Positions 23,345 through 32,002 of a stretch of DNA of 64,000 nucleotides are shown in pieces. The stretch is from contig JAKSRC010000011.1 of assembly GCA_024403855.1 (NCBI GenBank), positions 1 to 64,000 on the forward strand. The letters run 5' to 3'. The position numbers and the translations under genes were made by a program. Below the pieces are notes generated by a model. It saw nothing but the letters and a program-made list of their open reading frames with translations, ran no database searches and was not told the DNA's origin. The DNA comes from Saccharofermentans sp. (GTDB taxonomy: Bacteria > Bacillota > Clostridia > Saccharofermentanales > Saccharofermentanaceae). The first letter of the stretch is position 1. Each line of letters begins with the position of its first letter.

Positions 23345-26062
23345 TCAACCTTTCTTCAAGCCATTCTTTGCACGGCGATATGCCTGCTTGAAATTACGCT
23401 TATCATCTGTTGTGATAATGTCAGCCGCAACAGGCATTTCTTTCTCCTCAAAATGCTTTCCACCATAGTAAGCGTTGAGGTACATCTGCTTGATCTCGCT
23501 CATGAGCGGGTAGCGAGGGTTAGCGCCTGTGCACTGGTCGTCGAATGCCTGCTCAACCATCGCATCGAGACGGTCAAGGAAGTCCTTCTCATCGATGCCA
23601 TAATCCTTAATGGTCTCCTTAATGCCAACCTTTGCCTTGAGCTCGTTGACTGCCTTAATAAGATTCTCGAGCTTTTCTTCATCGCTCTTTCCACCAAGTC
23701 CGAGTGCATCAGCAACCTCTGCATAACGAGCGAGTGTGTGAGGGTGATCGTACTGGCTGAATGTTCCCATCTTTGCAGGAGCTTCAGCAGCATTGAAACG
23801 GAGAACCTCTTCGATCATGAGCGCGTTTGCAACGCCGTGAGGCAAATGGTGGAATGCGCCGAGCTTGTGTGCCATAGAGTGGCAGACACCGAGGAATGCA
23901 TTTGCAAATGCCATACCAGCCATTGTTGCTGCATTAGCCATCTTCTCTCTTGCTTCAACATCTGTCTGACCATTGTCATAAGCTCTGGGCAAATACTTAA
24001 AAATTGTCTGAAGTGCCTGCTTAGCAAGACCGTCTGTATAGTCAGTAGCCATTACGGAAGCATAAGCTTCGAGAGCGTGTGTTACGGCATCGATACCGGA
24101 TGCTGCTGTAAGGCCCTTAGGAGCTGACATGTGGAAATCAGTATCGATGATTGCCATGTTAGGAAGGAGCTGATAGTCAGCGAGAGGATACTTAACGCCG
24201 CTTGTCTCGTCTGTGATAACTGCGAAAGGTGTAACTTCAGAACCTGTACCTGCTGAAGTAGGAATTGCGATGAAGTAAGCCTTTTCGCCCATCTTAGGGA
24301 ATGTGTAAACACGCTTACGGATATCGATGAAGCGCATTGCCATATCCATGAAGTCTGCTTCAGGATGCTCATACATAACCCACATGATCTTGCCTGCGTC
24401 CATAGCAGAACCACCGCCCAATGCGATGATCGTATCAGGCTTGAAAGCTCTCATCTGCTCAGCACCGGCCTTAGCGCAAGCGAGTGTCGGATCAGGTGCA
24501 ACATCGAAGAAGCAAGTGTGAGCAATGCCCATTTCATCAAGCTTGTCTTCAATCGGCTTTGTGTATCCGTTATTGTAGAGGAAGGAGTCAGTTACGATGA
24601 ACGCACGCTTCTTGCCCATAACATTCTTAAGCTCATCAAGGGCAACCGGCAAGCAGCCCTTCTTGATATATACTTTCTCAGGTGCTCTGAACCAAAGCAT
24701 ATTTTCTCTCCTCTCAGCTACTGTTTTTATGTTAATCAAGTGCTTGACACCAACGTTCTCAGAAACGGAGTTTCCGCCCCATGAACCGCAACCAAGTGTC
24801 AAAGACGGTGCAAGCTTGAAGTTATAAAGGTCGCCGATACCACCGTGTGAAGAAGGTGTATTAACCAGGATACGGCATGTCTTCATGCGTGCTGCGAAAG
24901 CGTCGATCTTAGCCTGCTCTGTGACTGCGTCAAGGTAGATTGAAGATGTGTGGCCGTAACCGCCGTCTGCGATAAGATGTTCTGCTTTAGCGAAAGCGTC
25001 CTCAATATCCTTTGCTTTATACATAGCAAGTACAGGTGAAAGCTTCTCGTGTGCAAACTCTTCGGAGATATCAACACTTTCAACCTCACCGATAAGGATC
25101 TTTGTTCCTTCAGGTACCTTAACGCCTGCAAGCTCAGCGATCTTTGCAGCTGACTGACCAACAATCTTCGCGTTGAGTGCGCCGTTTATGATGATTGTTT
25201 TACGAACTTTTTCAGTTTCCTCGGGATTCAGGAAATAGCATCCGCGTGCTGCAAACTCTCCCTTAACGGCATCATATACATCAGCAAGAACGATAACAGA
25301 CTGCTCGGAAGCGCAGATCATACCGTTATCGAATGTCTTGGAATGGATGATTGAGTTAACTGCAAGAAGAATATCAGCAGTGCTGTCAATGATAGCAGGT
25401 GTGTTGCCGGCTCCTACGCCAAGAGCAGGCTTTCCGCTGGAATAAGCTGCCTTAACCATGCCCGGACCACCTGTAGCAAGGATGATATCAGCTTCTTTCA
25501 TTACCATATTGGTCATTTCAAGGCTGGGTACATCGATCCAATCGATAATGCCTTCAGGTGCTCCTGCAGCAACTGCTGCTTCAAGAACCAACTTTGCAGC
25601 TTCGATAGTGGACTGCTTTGCTCTCGGGTGAGGGCTGATAATGATTGCATTACGTGTTTTCAATGCAATCAAGCACTTGAAAATTGCAGTAGAGGTCGGG
25701 TTTGTTGTTGGAATAACCGCTGCAATTACACCGATAGGCTCAGCAACCTTTTTGATTCCGAAAGCCTTGTCTTCTTCAATAACACCGCAAGTTTTAGTGT
25801 TCTTATAAGCGTTATAAATATACTCTGCAGCATAGTTATTCTTGATAACCTTATCTTCAACTATGCCCATGCCTGTTTCTTCAACTGCCATTTTTGCAAG
25901 AGGTATTCTTGCCTTGTTAGCAGCTGTTGCTGCAGCGAGAAAAATCTTGTCTACCTGTTCCTGTGTGTAGGTGGCAAATTTCTTCTGCGCCTCTCTTGTG
26001 CGGGCAATAGCTTCTTCGAGTTTCTCGACGCTGTCGACCACTGCATAATTCTTGTTGTCCAT
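23345..26062 (-). CDS. adhE: Bifunctional acetaldehyde-CoA/alcohol dehydrogenase
   Basis: This enzyme reduces acetyl-CoA to acetaldehyde and then ethanol, regenerating NAD+ during fermentation. The aldehyde dehydrogenase half (~1-440) has GxGNTPAIID and the catalytic Cys in MICASEQSVIV. The iron-dependent alcohol dehydrogenase half (~470-890) has GGGSAMDAGK and iron-ligand regions around DAVTHALEAY and VCHSMAHKLGAFHHLPHG. The 905-residue length is normal for spirosome-forming AdhE. A strong TAGGAGG site precedes the ATG. It is immediately downstream of rex (24-base gap), so it should be directly repressed at high NAD+/NADH. Confidence 0.97.
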   Translation of the reverse strand: MDNKNYAVVDSVEKLEEAIARTREAQKKFATYTQEQVDKIFLAAATAANKARIPLAKMAVEETGMGIVEDKVIKNNYAAEYIYNAYKNTKTCGVIEEDKAFGIKKVAEPIGVIAAVIPTTNPTSTAIFKCLIALKTRNAIIISPHPRAKQSTIEAAKLVLEAAVAAGAPEGIIDWIDVPSLEMTNMVMKEADIILATGGPGMVKAAYSSGKPALGVGAGNTPAIIDSTADILLAVNSIIHSKTFDNGMICASEQSVIVLADVYDAVKGEFAARGCYFLNPEETEKVRKTIIINGALNAKIVGQSAAKIAELAGVKVPEGTKILIGEVESVDISEEFAHEKLSPVLAMYKAKDIEDAFAKAEHLIADGGYGHTSSIYLDAVTEQAKIDAFAARMKTCRILVNTPSSHGGIGDLYNFKLAPSLTLGCGSWGGNSVSENVGVKHLINIKTVAERRENMLWFRAPEKVYIKKGCLPVALDELKNVMGKKRAFIVTDSFLYNNGYTKPIEDKLDEMGIAHTCFFDVAPDPTLACAKAGAEQMRAFKPDTIIALGGGSAMDAGKIMWVMYEHPEADFMDMAMRFIDIRKRVYTFPKMGEKAYFIAIPTSAGTGSEVTPFAVITDETSGVKYPLADYQLLPNMAIIDTDFHMSAPKGLTAASGIDAVTHALEAYASVMATDYTDGLAKQALQTIFKYLPRAYDNGQTDVEAREKMANAATMAGMAFANAFLGVCHSMAHKLGAFHHLPHGVANALMIEEVLRFNAAEAPAKMGTFSQYDHPHTLARYAEVADALGLGGKSDEEKLENLIKAVNELKAKVGIKETIKDYGIDEKDFLDRLDAMVEQAFDDQCTGANPRYPLMSEIKQMYLNAYYGGKHFEEKEMPVAADIITTDDKRNFKQAYRRAKNGLKKG

Positions 26063-26086
26063 TTTATGACCTCCTATATTTTAGTT

Positions 26087-26701
26087 TCATAATTGACTGT
26101 TTAGATGTGCCAGGGAAAGTGCTAAATTTTCATTCTGTAACACAACACCTGAAGGTACGTTTAGTCTGCACGGAGCAAAGTTCCATATGGCAGTGATTCC
26201 GGCCTTCACCATTTGATTACATACTTCTTGTGCAGAACCCTCACCTACGGTGATGATGCCTAACCGAATTTGTTTGTCTTTGCAAAATTGATCGAATCTT
26301 GCCATGGGAAGTATTTCCGTTTTCCCGCCGAAGTTGATAGTTTCTTCGTTCTGGTCAAATGCTGCGATGATCTTTACGCCGTACTTTTCAAATTCGCTGA
26401 AATGGAGTAATGCCCGGCCCAATTTTCCTGCACCTATAAGAACTGCTGGTGTCAGTTTGTCGCAACCAAGACACTGTTCGATCTTCTCTATCAGTTCAAC
26501 GGTTTCATATCCGAGCTTCGGTTTTCCTGCACCGCTTACGGAGGCGAGATCTTTTCTAACTTGAACTTCACCGAGATTCAACTTTTTGGCAATTGTTGTC
26601 GCCGATATGTAGGGCACTGTTTCCGGAGAGATTTCTCTTAGCATTCTCAAATATTCCGGAAGTCTGCCAAAAGTTGCTTTTGATACTGATGTTTTTTCCA
26701 T
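26087..26701 (-). CDS. rex: Redox-sensing transcriptional repressor Rex
   Basis: This NADH-responsive repressor has 204 residues. The N-terminal winged helix includes FGRLPEYLRMLREI and the recognition segment LGEVQVRKDLASV. The Rossmann domain has VLIGAGKLGRALLHF, and the C-terminal domain-swap helix is LALSLAHLNSQL. ATG 26701 has GGAGG 7 bases away; an upstream in-frame TTG (26728) lacks one. It heads the operon rex-adhE-kinase-fdx-fdx-hydS-spoIIE-hydA. No clear TTGTTA-N6-TAACAA Rex box was found just upstream, so autoregulation is not shown. Confidence 0.95.
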   Translation of the reverse strand: MEKTSVSKATFGRLPEYLRMLREISPETVPYISATTIAKKLNLGEVQVRKDLASVSGAGKPKLGYETVELIEKIEQCLGCDKLTPAVLIGAGKLGRALLHFSEFEKYGVKIIAAFDQNEETINFGGKTEILPMARFDQFCKDKQIRLGIITVGEGSAQEVCNQMVKAGITAIWNFAPCRLNVPSGVVLQNENLALSLAHLNSQL

Positions 26702-26726
26702 CACTCGACCTCCGTTACTTAAGTTC

Positions 26727-26806
26727 AAGAATGTTATATAAAATCCCCCATTGCTTTAAAATTCTTAAATTGGATAATCGGTATTATCATTATCGATAAC
26801 ATTCTT
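26727..26806 (-). promoter_or_regulatory. Rex operon regulatory region with inverted repeats and a Fur-like box
   Basis: AAGAATGTTAT (26727-26737) and ATAACATTCTT (26796-26806) are perfect 11-base inverted repeats 58 bases apart. The proximal arm overlaps TATAAC, a possible -10 read on the minus strand. Between them, 26773-26794 reads on the minus strand GATAATGATAAT-ACCG-ATTATC, close to the three-hexamer Fur box except for the spacer. Which regulator binds is inference. Confidence 0.4.
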
Positions 26807-26812
26807 ATCGAC

Positions 26813-26843
26813 AAAAAAACCGACCTCCATAAGGAGATCGGTT
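26813..26843 (-). terminator. Terminator of the LysR-type regulator gene
   Basis: On the minus strand AAACCGATCTCC and GGAGGTCGGTTT form a stem with one mismatch, followed by seven T residues. It separates the LysR gene from the rex operon. Confidence 0.8.
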
Positions 26844-26855
26844 TGTGTGCTGGTA

Positions 26856-27776
26856 TTACAGATATTTTCTTTTTGTTTCGCAGAGTTCGGTGATAAACTG
26901 CCGGTCAAGCCGTGATAATTTATAACCATCTTTACAGATCAATACATCTTTATAAACTTTCTTATTGTCTTCGCATTTTCTTTGAACCAGATTCAATCGT
27001 TCAAGAAGCTTTTGAGGTGTTGGAGATACCCACATAAAAGTCTCCGGATTAGTTGTCAGCAAATCGAACTGACTTGCACGTTCAAAAATAAAAATTCTGC
27101 GATTGATATTATCGGGTAATTCCTCTTTGATAACTTTTGAAAGTGGCATCGACGGAACGTAGGGATCTGCGTGAGCGATTTCAATGTAGTCCTTCAGATC
27201 ATTGAAGGAAATGCTTTGTTTTTTCGCTAATTCGCTCTCAGCATTCATTATAAGTGAATACGTGAATTCAGTGACTAATTCATACTGAAAACCCTTTTCC
27301 TCAAGCATCGTCTTGAAATACTTATCATAATTTTCGGCATATCGAATAATGCCGAGTTTATAATCGTGATTCAATATGTTATCAATGGTGCGCTGGGAAT
27401 TGGTTTCTTTATAGAAGACTTCTGCGGTTTCCTTGGAAAGTGATTTTGAAAAATTGGCAAATGCTTCGGAAATGTAGCAGGCACGGGGGACAGAAATTGA
27501 AAACTCTTGTTTTTTCGGTGCACCGGCTTTATAAAACTTCTCGACATCGTCGATCTGTTTAAGAATCTCTTTTGCGAAATTAATGAATTCCTCGCCTTCG
27601 GGTGTCAGCTTCATTCCGTTTTGTGTACGATCAAAAATGGTTATTCCAAGATCGCTTTCTAGTTCTTTTATTGAACGGCTGATGTTCGGTGTCGCGATAA
27701 GAAGAACCTCAGATGCTTTACTTAACGATCCAGCCTTGGCAACCTCGAGTGCATGTTTCATATGAAGTAAATTCAA
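26856..27776 (-). CDS. LysR-family transcriptional regulator
   Basis: This 306-residue protein has the N-terminal winged HTH (LLHMKHALEVAKAGSLSKAS, then ATPNISRSIKELESDLGI and LFDRTQNGMKLTPEGEEF). A two-lobe effector-binding domain follows. It starts at TTG 27776, supported by AAAGGTGGTGAG upstream and by the usual LysR N-terminus. It precedes the rex operon in the same direction but is isolated by a terminator. The effector is unknown. Target genes might be the rex operon or itself; nothing in the sequence decides. Confidence 0.88.
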   Translation of the reverse strand: MNLLHMKHALEVAKAGSLSKASEVLLIATPNISRSIKELESDLGITIFDRTQNGMKLTPEGEEFINFAKEILKQIDDVEKFYKAGAPKKQEFSISVPRACYISEAFANFSKSLSKETAEVFYKETNSQRTIDNILNHDYKLGIIRYAENYDKYFKTMLEEKGFQYELVTEFTYSLIMNAESELAKKQSISFNDLKDYIEIAHADPYVPSMPLSKVIKEELPDNINRRIFIFERASQFDLLTTNPETFMWVSPTPQKLLERLNLVQRKCEDNKKVYKDVLICKDGYKLSRLDRQFITELCETKRKYL

Positions 27777-27976
27777 GTAATCTCACCACCTTTTATATAG
27801 CAATTTGGAATTATTACAGTCTCCTATACTATAACATATATGGCGTGACAAACATTTCTGCGTGATGTTACAAAGACTTCAAAAAACTTCCCAGTTTATG
27901 CTGTGAGATCCTATTTTTATCAGTTGAGCATACTATTTTCAAACAAGTCACTCGTCTTTTGGGTTTTCGAATTTTA

Positions 27977-28801
27977 TTAATACCCCATCTGTCTTAATTC
28001 ATCGATTATTCCCATGTAGAAGACGAGGATGTCATTTACCTGATTCGCTGAATTAGGTGAATAGGGTGTGATCCTGTGACGTCTTATATCGATTACGTCG
28101 CCGTGTGATACGCCTCTTCTGGCAGGGGATGTCAGAACGCCTCTGAAGTTGGCCCATGTTGCGGATTCAACTGATACCATGCCGTCGTTCTCGCCATCGT
28201 ATTTGCGGACGAATGGATAGGTGATGCAGAAAAGGGAATCAGAGAATGCACTTTCGCATTTGAATGCATAACTCTGGCAGTATATGCCTTCAGGAATAGG
28301 ATTCTCTTCGTTGAATTTCTCTGCTGTCTTGGTGGTGAAAGTGTCAAAACAGGAGAGTGCGTCAGGATTCTCATCACCAAGAACTTTTCCGTATATATTA
28401 GTCGCATAACCGACAGAATCGATTACCCACTGAGGGCATTCCATAAGTCTGTCAACGAAGTGAAGACCATGATGTGGCGTATCGATTGTGGTAATGGAAG
28501 CAATCTTGTCAGCATAACCGTGATTTGCGAGATATCTGGATTCCAGACCGCCCTTGGAATGTGCAAGGATATTGACCTTTTCGGCACCGGTTTCTTCAAG
28601 GATCTCATCAAGGCTCTTGGCTATAAGACCTGCGTTCCATTCTACAGAACCGATAGCGTCCTGCTTGCCGAAGTATATCTTTGCACCGTGGGATTCCAGC
28701 GTTTCCGGTATTCTTCCCCAATAGCATAAGTGCTTCCAATCTCGAAAAGCAATTCCGTGCACCATAAGCAACGGATATTTTAGGTTACAATCGTCATTCA
28801 T
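27977..28801 (-). CDS. Alpha/beta hydrolase, triacylglycerol-lipase-like
   Basis: A serine hydrolase of about 274 residues. The oxyanion region is LMVHGIAFRDW, the nucleophile elbow AHSKGGLESR (A-H-S-x-G form, as in Bacillus lipases), the acid residue probably in YDGENDGMVSVE, and the catalytic His in GVSHGDVIDIR. There is no signal peptide at the chosen start, so it may act inside the cell or at the membrane. An in-frame GTG at 28873 would add 24 residues but lacks a ribosome binding site. ATG 28801 is 19 bases from AAAAGGAG, so the start is uncertain. It is divergent from the membrane protein gene at 28967. Confidence 0.75.
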   Translation of the reverse strand: MNDDCNLKYPLLMVHGIAFRDWKHLCYWGRIPETLESHGAKIYFGKQDAIGSVEWNAGLIAKSLDEILEETGAEKVNILAHSKGGLESRYLANHGYADKIASITTIDTPHHGLHFVDRLMECPQWVIDSVGYATNIYGKVLGDENPDALSCFDTFTTKTAEKFNEENPIPEGIYCQSYAFKCESAFSDSLFCITYPFVRKYDGENDGMVSVESATWANFRGVLTSPARRGVSHGDVIDIRRHRITPYSPNSANQVNDILVFYMGIIDELRQMGY

Positions 28802-28966
28802 AGATTTAAATGTTCGAATTCTCCTTTTGTAAGATTTTTGTACCTCATGCTTTTGTTGCGCAATTATAGCCACTAAATGTTTGGAAAAATTAGCTCAAAT
28901 CTGTGGCAATTTAATTTTGGGAGAATTCCTTATATAATGTTTTTGATTAATAAGTGAGGTCATCAG

Positions 28967-30370
28967 ATGAACGCTGTGAACGATAGAAAATCCGTCTTAT
29001 CTATGAATGACAGCCAGAAGAAATTGATCCTTCTGGTGTTTTTTGCGTTATTTTTGGTGGCAAATGCTTTCCTCGTAATAGTACACGAACCGTGGCGTGA
29101 TGAGATCCATGCATGGCTTCTTGCAAAGAATCTCTCTATTCCTGAGCTGATCGAAAACAGCAGAGTTGAAGGTCATCCGCGCTTGTGGCATTTCATCCTT
29201 ATGCCTTTTGCAAAGCTTGGTGCACCAATCTGGACGATTCATGTAATCAGTTATCTTTGTGTAGCTTTCAGCGCCTACTTATTCCTTTTTAAGACGAAAG
29301 TATCTGCAGCATTTAAAGTAGTCGTGCTGTTTACTATCCCGTTCCTTTATACATTCTCATCGATATCGCGTAATTACTGCCTGATATTGCTTTTGGGAAT
29401 GCTTATCTGCGTTCTGTACGATAAAAGATATGAACGACCGATCCTTTATAGCGTGCTTATATCACTGATGGTTTTTACGCATGTTTTGGCATGGGGACTG
29501 GTTGCAGGTTTTACGATTACTTTTCATATTACGGAGATCGTTTTGAAGATAGCAGGCAGAAGCAAGATCGAAAAGAAGGCTTTTTCGAAGATCCTGATCG
29601 GCTTTGCCATGATCGTAATATCAACTCTTGTGGCAGTATTTTCGATTGCCGGTTATGACAATCCTGAAGTTACAGCTGAGAAGACCACTCATTCGAATAT
29701 GGTCGTTCTGTTCCTGGCTTGCCTGATCGTTGCGACAATCGTACTGACTGTCATTTCAAAGTTTAAGATCTGGAAAGAAGCGGTTATTTTCATCCTTTCG
29801 ATGGCCTTCAAAATTTACGTATATGCTTTTGTATATTCCGGAGTTCTTTTCCAAAGAATCATCCTGATCTATGTATATATGCTTTTCTTTATCCTGCTTC
29901 TGAAAGCAAGTGGCGTAGGACTTTCGAAAGTGACCAAGGCAATTATCGTGATCGCATTCTTTGCTTCCTTCTTCTTTAATTCTTCGCTTGTTGAGACATA
30001 CACTCTTATCACTCATGACATTATCTGGAACTATTCATCCGGCAAGGAAATGGCAGAGTACATAAATGAGAATCTTCCGGATGAGAGCGTGATCCTTGTT
30101 GACGGAAGCACATATGCTCAGGCGCTGCTTATCTACACGGATAAGGAAATCTACGATATAAGCCGCGAATGTGATTTTTCGGAGGCTATCTTAGAAGCAA
30201 CTGACTATAAAGTGATTGCACAGAGTCTCACTGATGAAGAGAACTACGATAAGTATCAGGGCAAATATCTTGTCGCTTACTATCTGTTCCGTGATCTTCC
30301 GTATGAGGAGGTCTACAGGACATCAGGTTCAATTATGGCTGAGGATTATATTCTTTACCGAATTCCCTGA
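28967..30370 (+). CDS. GT-C-like integral membrane protein (possible lipid-linked-sugar glycosyltransferase)
   Basis: This 467-residue protein has around ten hydrophobic segments and a C-terminal soluble part. The first extracytoplasmic loop has HEPWRDEIHAWLLAKNLS, an acidic Asp-Glu pair right after the first span, as in PMT/ArnT-type GT-C enzymes, where it is catalytic. The following EGHPRLWHFILMPFAKLG also fits this fold. Donor and acceptor are unknown. A GAGG site lies ahead of the ATG. It converges with the next gene: the two stop codons are adjacent at 30370/30371. Confidence 0.65.
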   Translation: MNAVNDRKSVLSMNDSQKKLILLVFFALFLVANAFLVIVHEPWRDEIHAWLLAKNLSIPELIENSRVEGHPRLWHFILMPFAKLGAPIWTIHVISYLCVAFSAYLFLFKTKVSAAFKVVVLFTIPFLYTFSSISRNYCLILLLGMLICVLYDKRYERPILYSVLISLMVFTHVLAWGLVAGFTITFHITEIVLKIAGRSKIEKKAFSKILIGFAMIVISTLVAVFSIAGYDNPEVTAEKTTHSNMVVLFLACLIVATIVLTVISKFKIWKEAVIFILSMAFKIYVYAFVYSGVLFQRIILIYVYMLFFILLLKASGVGLSKVTKAIIVIAFFASFFFNSSLVETYTLITHDIIWNYSSGKEMAEYINENLPDESVILVDGSTYAQALLIYTDKEIYDISRECDFSEAILEATDYKVIAQSLTDEENYDKYQGKYLVAYYLFRDLPYEEVYRTSGSIMAEDYILYRIP

Positions 30371-31861
30371 TCAGAGTCCGGCTCTCTTATAAAGGTAGTA
30401 AGTATCGGTTCCGATATTGTAATTGAAGTCTTTTCCTGTGTAATTCATAGTATTAACTAACTCGTAGCCGTTCCAATCGTAGGCATGATTTCTTGTGACG
30501 ATGAAATCAACGCGCTGATTTCTTACAGCGTCTTCCTTGGCTATTCTTGCCTCATCGAGAATTGAATCGATGTTGAGACTGCAGAAATACTTTTCCGAAG
30601 GAATGATTCCTGCTGCGGTATAGAAGCCTTGATCCATAAAATCGTATTCAAGTAGAGTAGCGTCAGGATAGTCTTTAATGAATTCGGCAAAGACGAACTG
30701 AGGATAATCGGTTTTCTTTTTGGAAATGTTGCTTGTCGCAATCGAAAAGACGAAAGCTACAACTGCCAGGACTGCGCTGACCGGAATAATTACGGCCTTA
30801 TTTATTCTGAATCTGGAACAGAAAAGCTCAATGCCTGCCAATGCAGGGAAAGTGAATGACGCGACTGCGAAAATATAGTAAAAGCCGATGAAACTTCCCT
30901 GAAAGATAAAAACAATGGTGAAGAAAAAGAGTGTCATGTAAGCTGCAAGTTCGGTAAATCTCTTTTTCGCGATGAAAAAGATTACGGAAAGGAGGAGCAT
31001 TACGATGAGGTAAGGATTGTTGATGAGCTTTAAGACTGTAATTATCAGGGCGTAGGGGATGGCGCCTGTAAGAGGAATGGCGTCTTCTACATTCTTGTAA
31101 AGGAAAATGTTGTTATAGAAATAAGCGGTGAAAAGGTCGCCGAGTGCGTGGTTTGCAGCAAAGTAAATAAGTATAGGAATTGCTGAAAGGACAAAGGCGA
31201 TAACGAATACAAGGATAAGCTTTGCGAGTTTCTTAAAGATCTTTTTCCTGATTGAATAAATGAGGAAAAAGATGACCGTACCAAGGAAAAATCCGCACAA
31301 GGTGTACTTAATCCAGAAAGCACAAGCGGTGCCGACAGCGATAAAAGCAGTCTCAGAAATGCTTGGCAGAGATTCTTCCTTGATGGACTTGAGAACTATA
31401 TAAAGTGTGATGGCGAAGAAGGGGAGGATCATCTCCTCGGCACTGTCACCATAGTAGTAAGCGTTTGCTGAATAAAGAAGCATGGTTAAAGGAACGGAAA
31501 GGATCAGGAGCCTTCCGGTAACCTGGGTATAAAGAGAAGCAATCTTTATGGAATAGTAATGCGCGATGGCGCAGATTATTGCCTGGATAAAATAGACTCC
31601 AAGAAATGTTTTGGAAGATATAAGTGCTGCAAGGGCATGGATGAAATACAGAAGCGGTCCTTTTTGCTCGTAGATATCCCTGTAGGGTACAAGGCCATTT
31701 GCAATGCCACGACCTAATGTAAGGAAGCAATTGGCATCGTCCCAGGGATTAAAAACACAAAGAGGGGAGCAGGCAGAAAAGATGAGGCCGGTAATAAGTC
31801 CGACACCTAAGGATAAAATGATCCTTTTCCAATTAGCTTTGATGTTGCTGATAATTGTCAT
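30371..31861 (-). CDS. GT-C-like integral membrane protein
   Basis: A membrane protein of about 496 residues with many spans. After the first span it has FNPWDDANCFLTLGRGIANG, then YRDIYEQKGPLLYFIHALAA, the arrangement seen in GT-C family dolichyl- or polyprenyl-phosphate-sugar transferases. The C-terminus is a soluble domain with a FYTAAGIIPSEKYF segment. ATG 31861 is chosen because the longer upstream extension (to 32002) runs through the promoter region of the divergent gene. A GGAAGGCAGG stretch precedes the chosen start. Substrate unknown. Confidence 0.65.
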   Translation of the reverse strand: MTIISNIKANWKRIILSLGVGLITGLIFSACSPLCVFNPWDDANCFLTLGRGIANGLVPYRDIYEQKGPLLYFIHALAALISSKTFLGVYFIQAIICAIAHYYSIKIASLYTQVTGRLLILSVPLTMLLYSANAYYYGDSAEEMILPFFAITLYIVLKSIKEESLPSISETAFIAVGTACAFWIKYTLCGFFLGTVIFFLIYSIRKKIFKKLAKLILVFVIAFVLSAIPILIYFAANHALGDLFTAYFYNNIFLYKNVEDAIPLTGAIPYALIITVLKLINNPYLIVMLLLSVIFFIAKKRFTELAAYMTLFFFTIVFIFQGSFIGFYYIFAVASFTFPALAGIELFCSRFRINKAVIIPVSAVLAVVAFVFSIATSNISKKKTDYPQFVFAEFIKDYPDATLLEYDFMDQGFYTAAGIIPSEKYFCSLNIDSILDEARIAKEDAVRNQRVDFIVTRNHAYDWNGYELVNTMNYTGKDFNYNIGTDTYYLYKRAGL

Positions 31862-32002
31862 GGTAAACCTGCCTTCCAGAAAATTGTACCACATTGACCT
31901 GAGAGCATTCGTTTCGGGTGCTTCTGCTTGAGGAAAAAGGTGTTCATACATTGTATAATTAATAAACAGGATCAAATCAGGGCGATAAATCTGGCAGAAC
32001 AC

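Noticed and set aside
23294..24127. Long plus-strand open frame opposite adhE
   Set aside because: It is a shadow of the adhE coding strand: no start signal, and Cys/Leu-rich composition typical of antisense translation.
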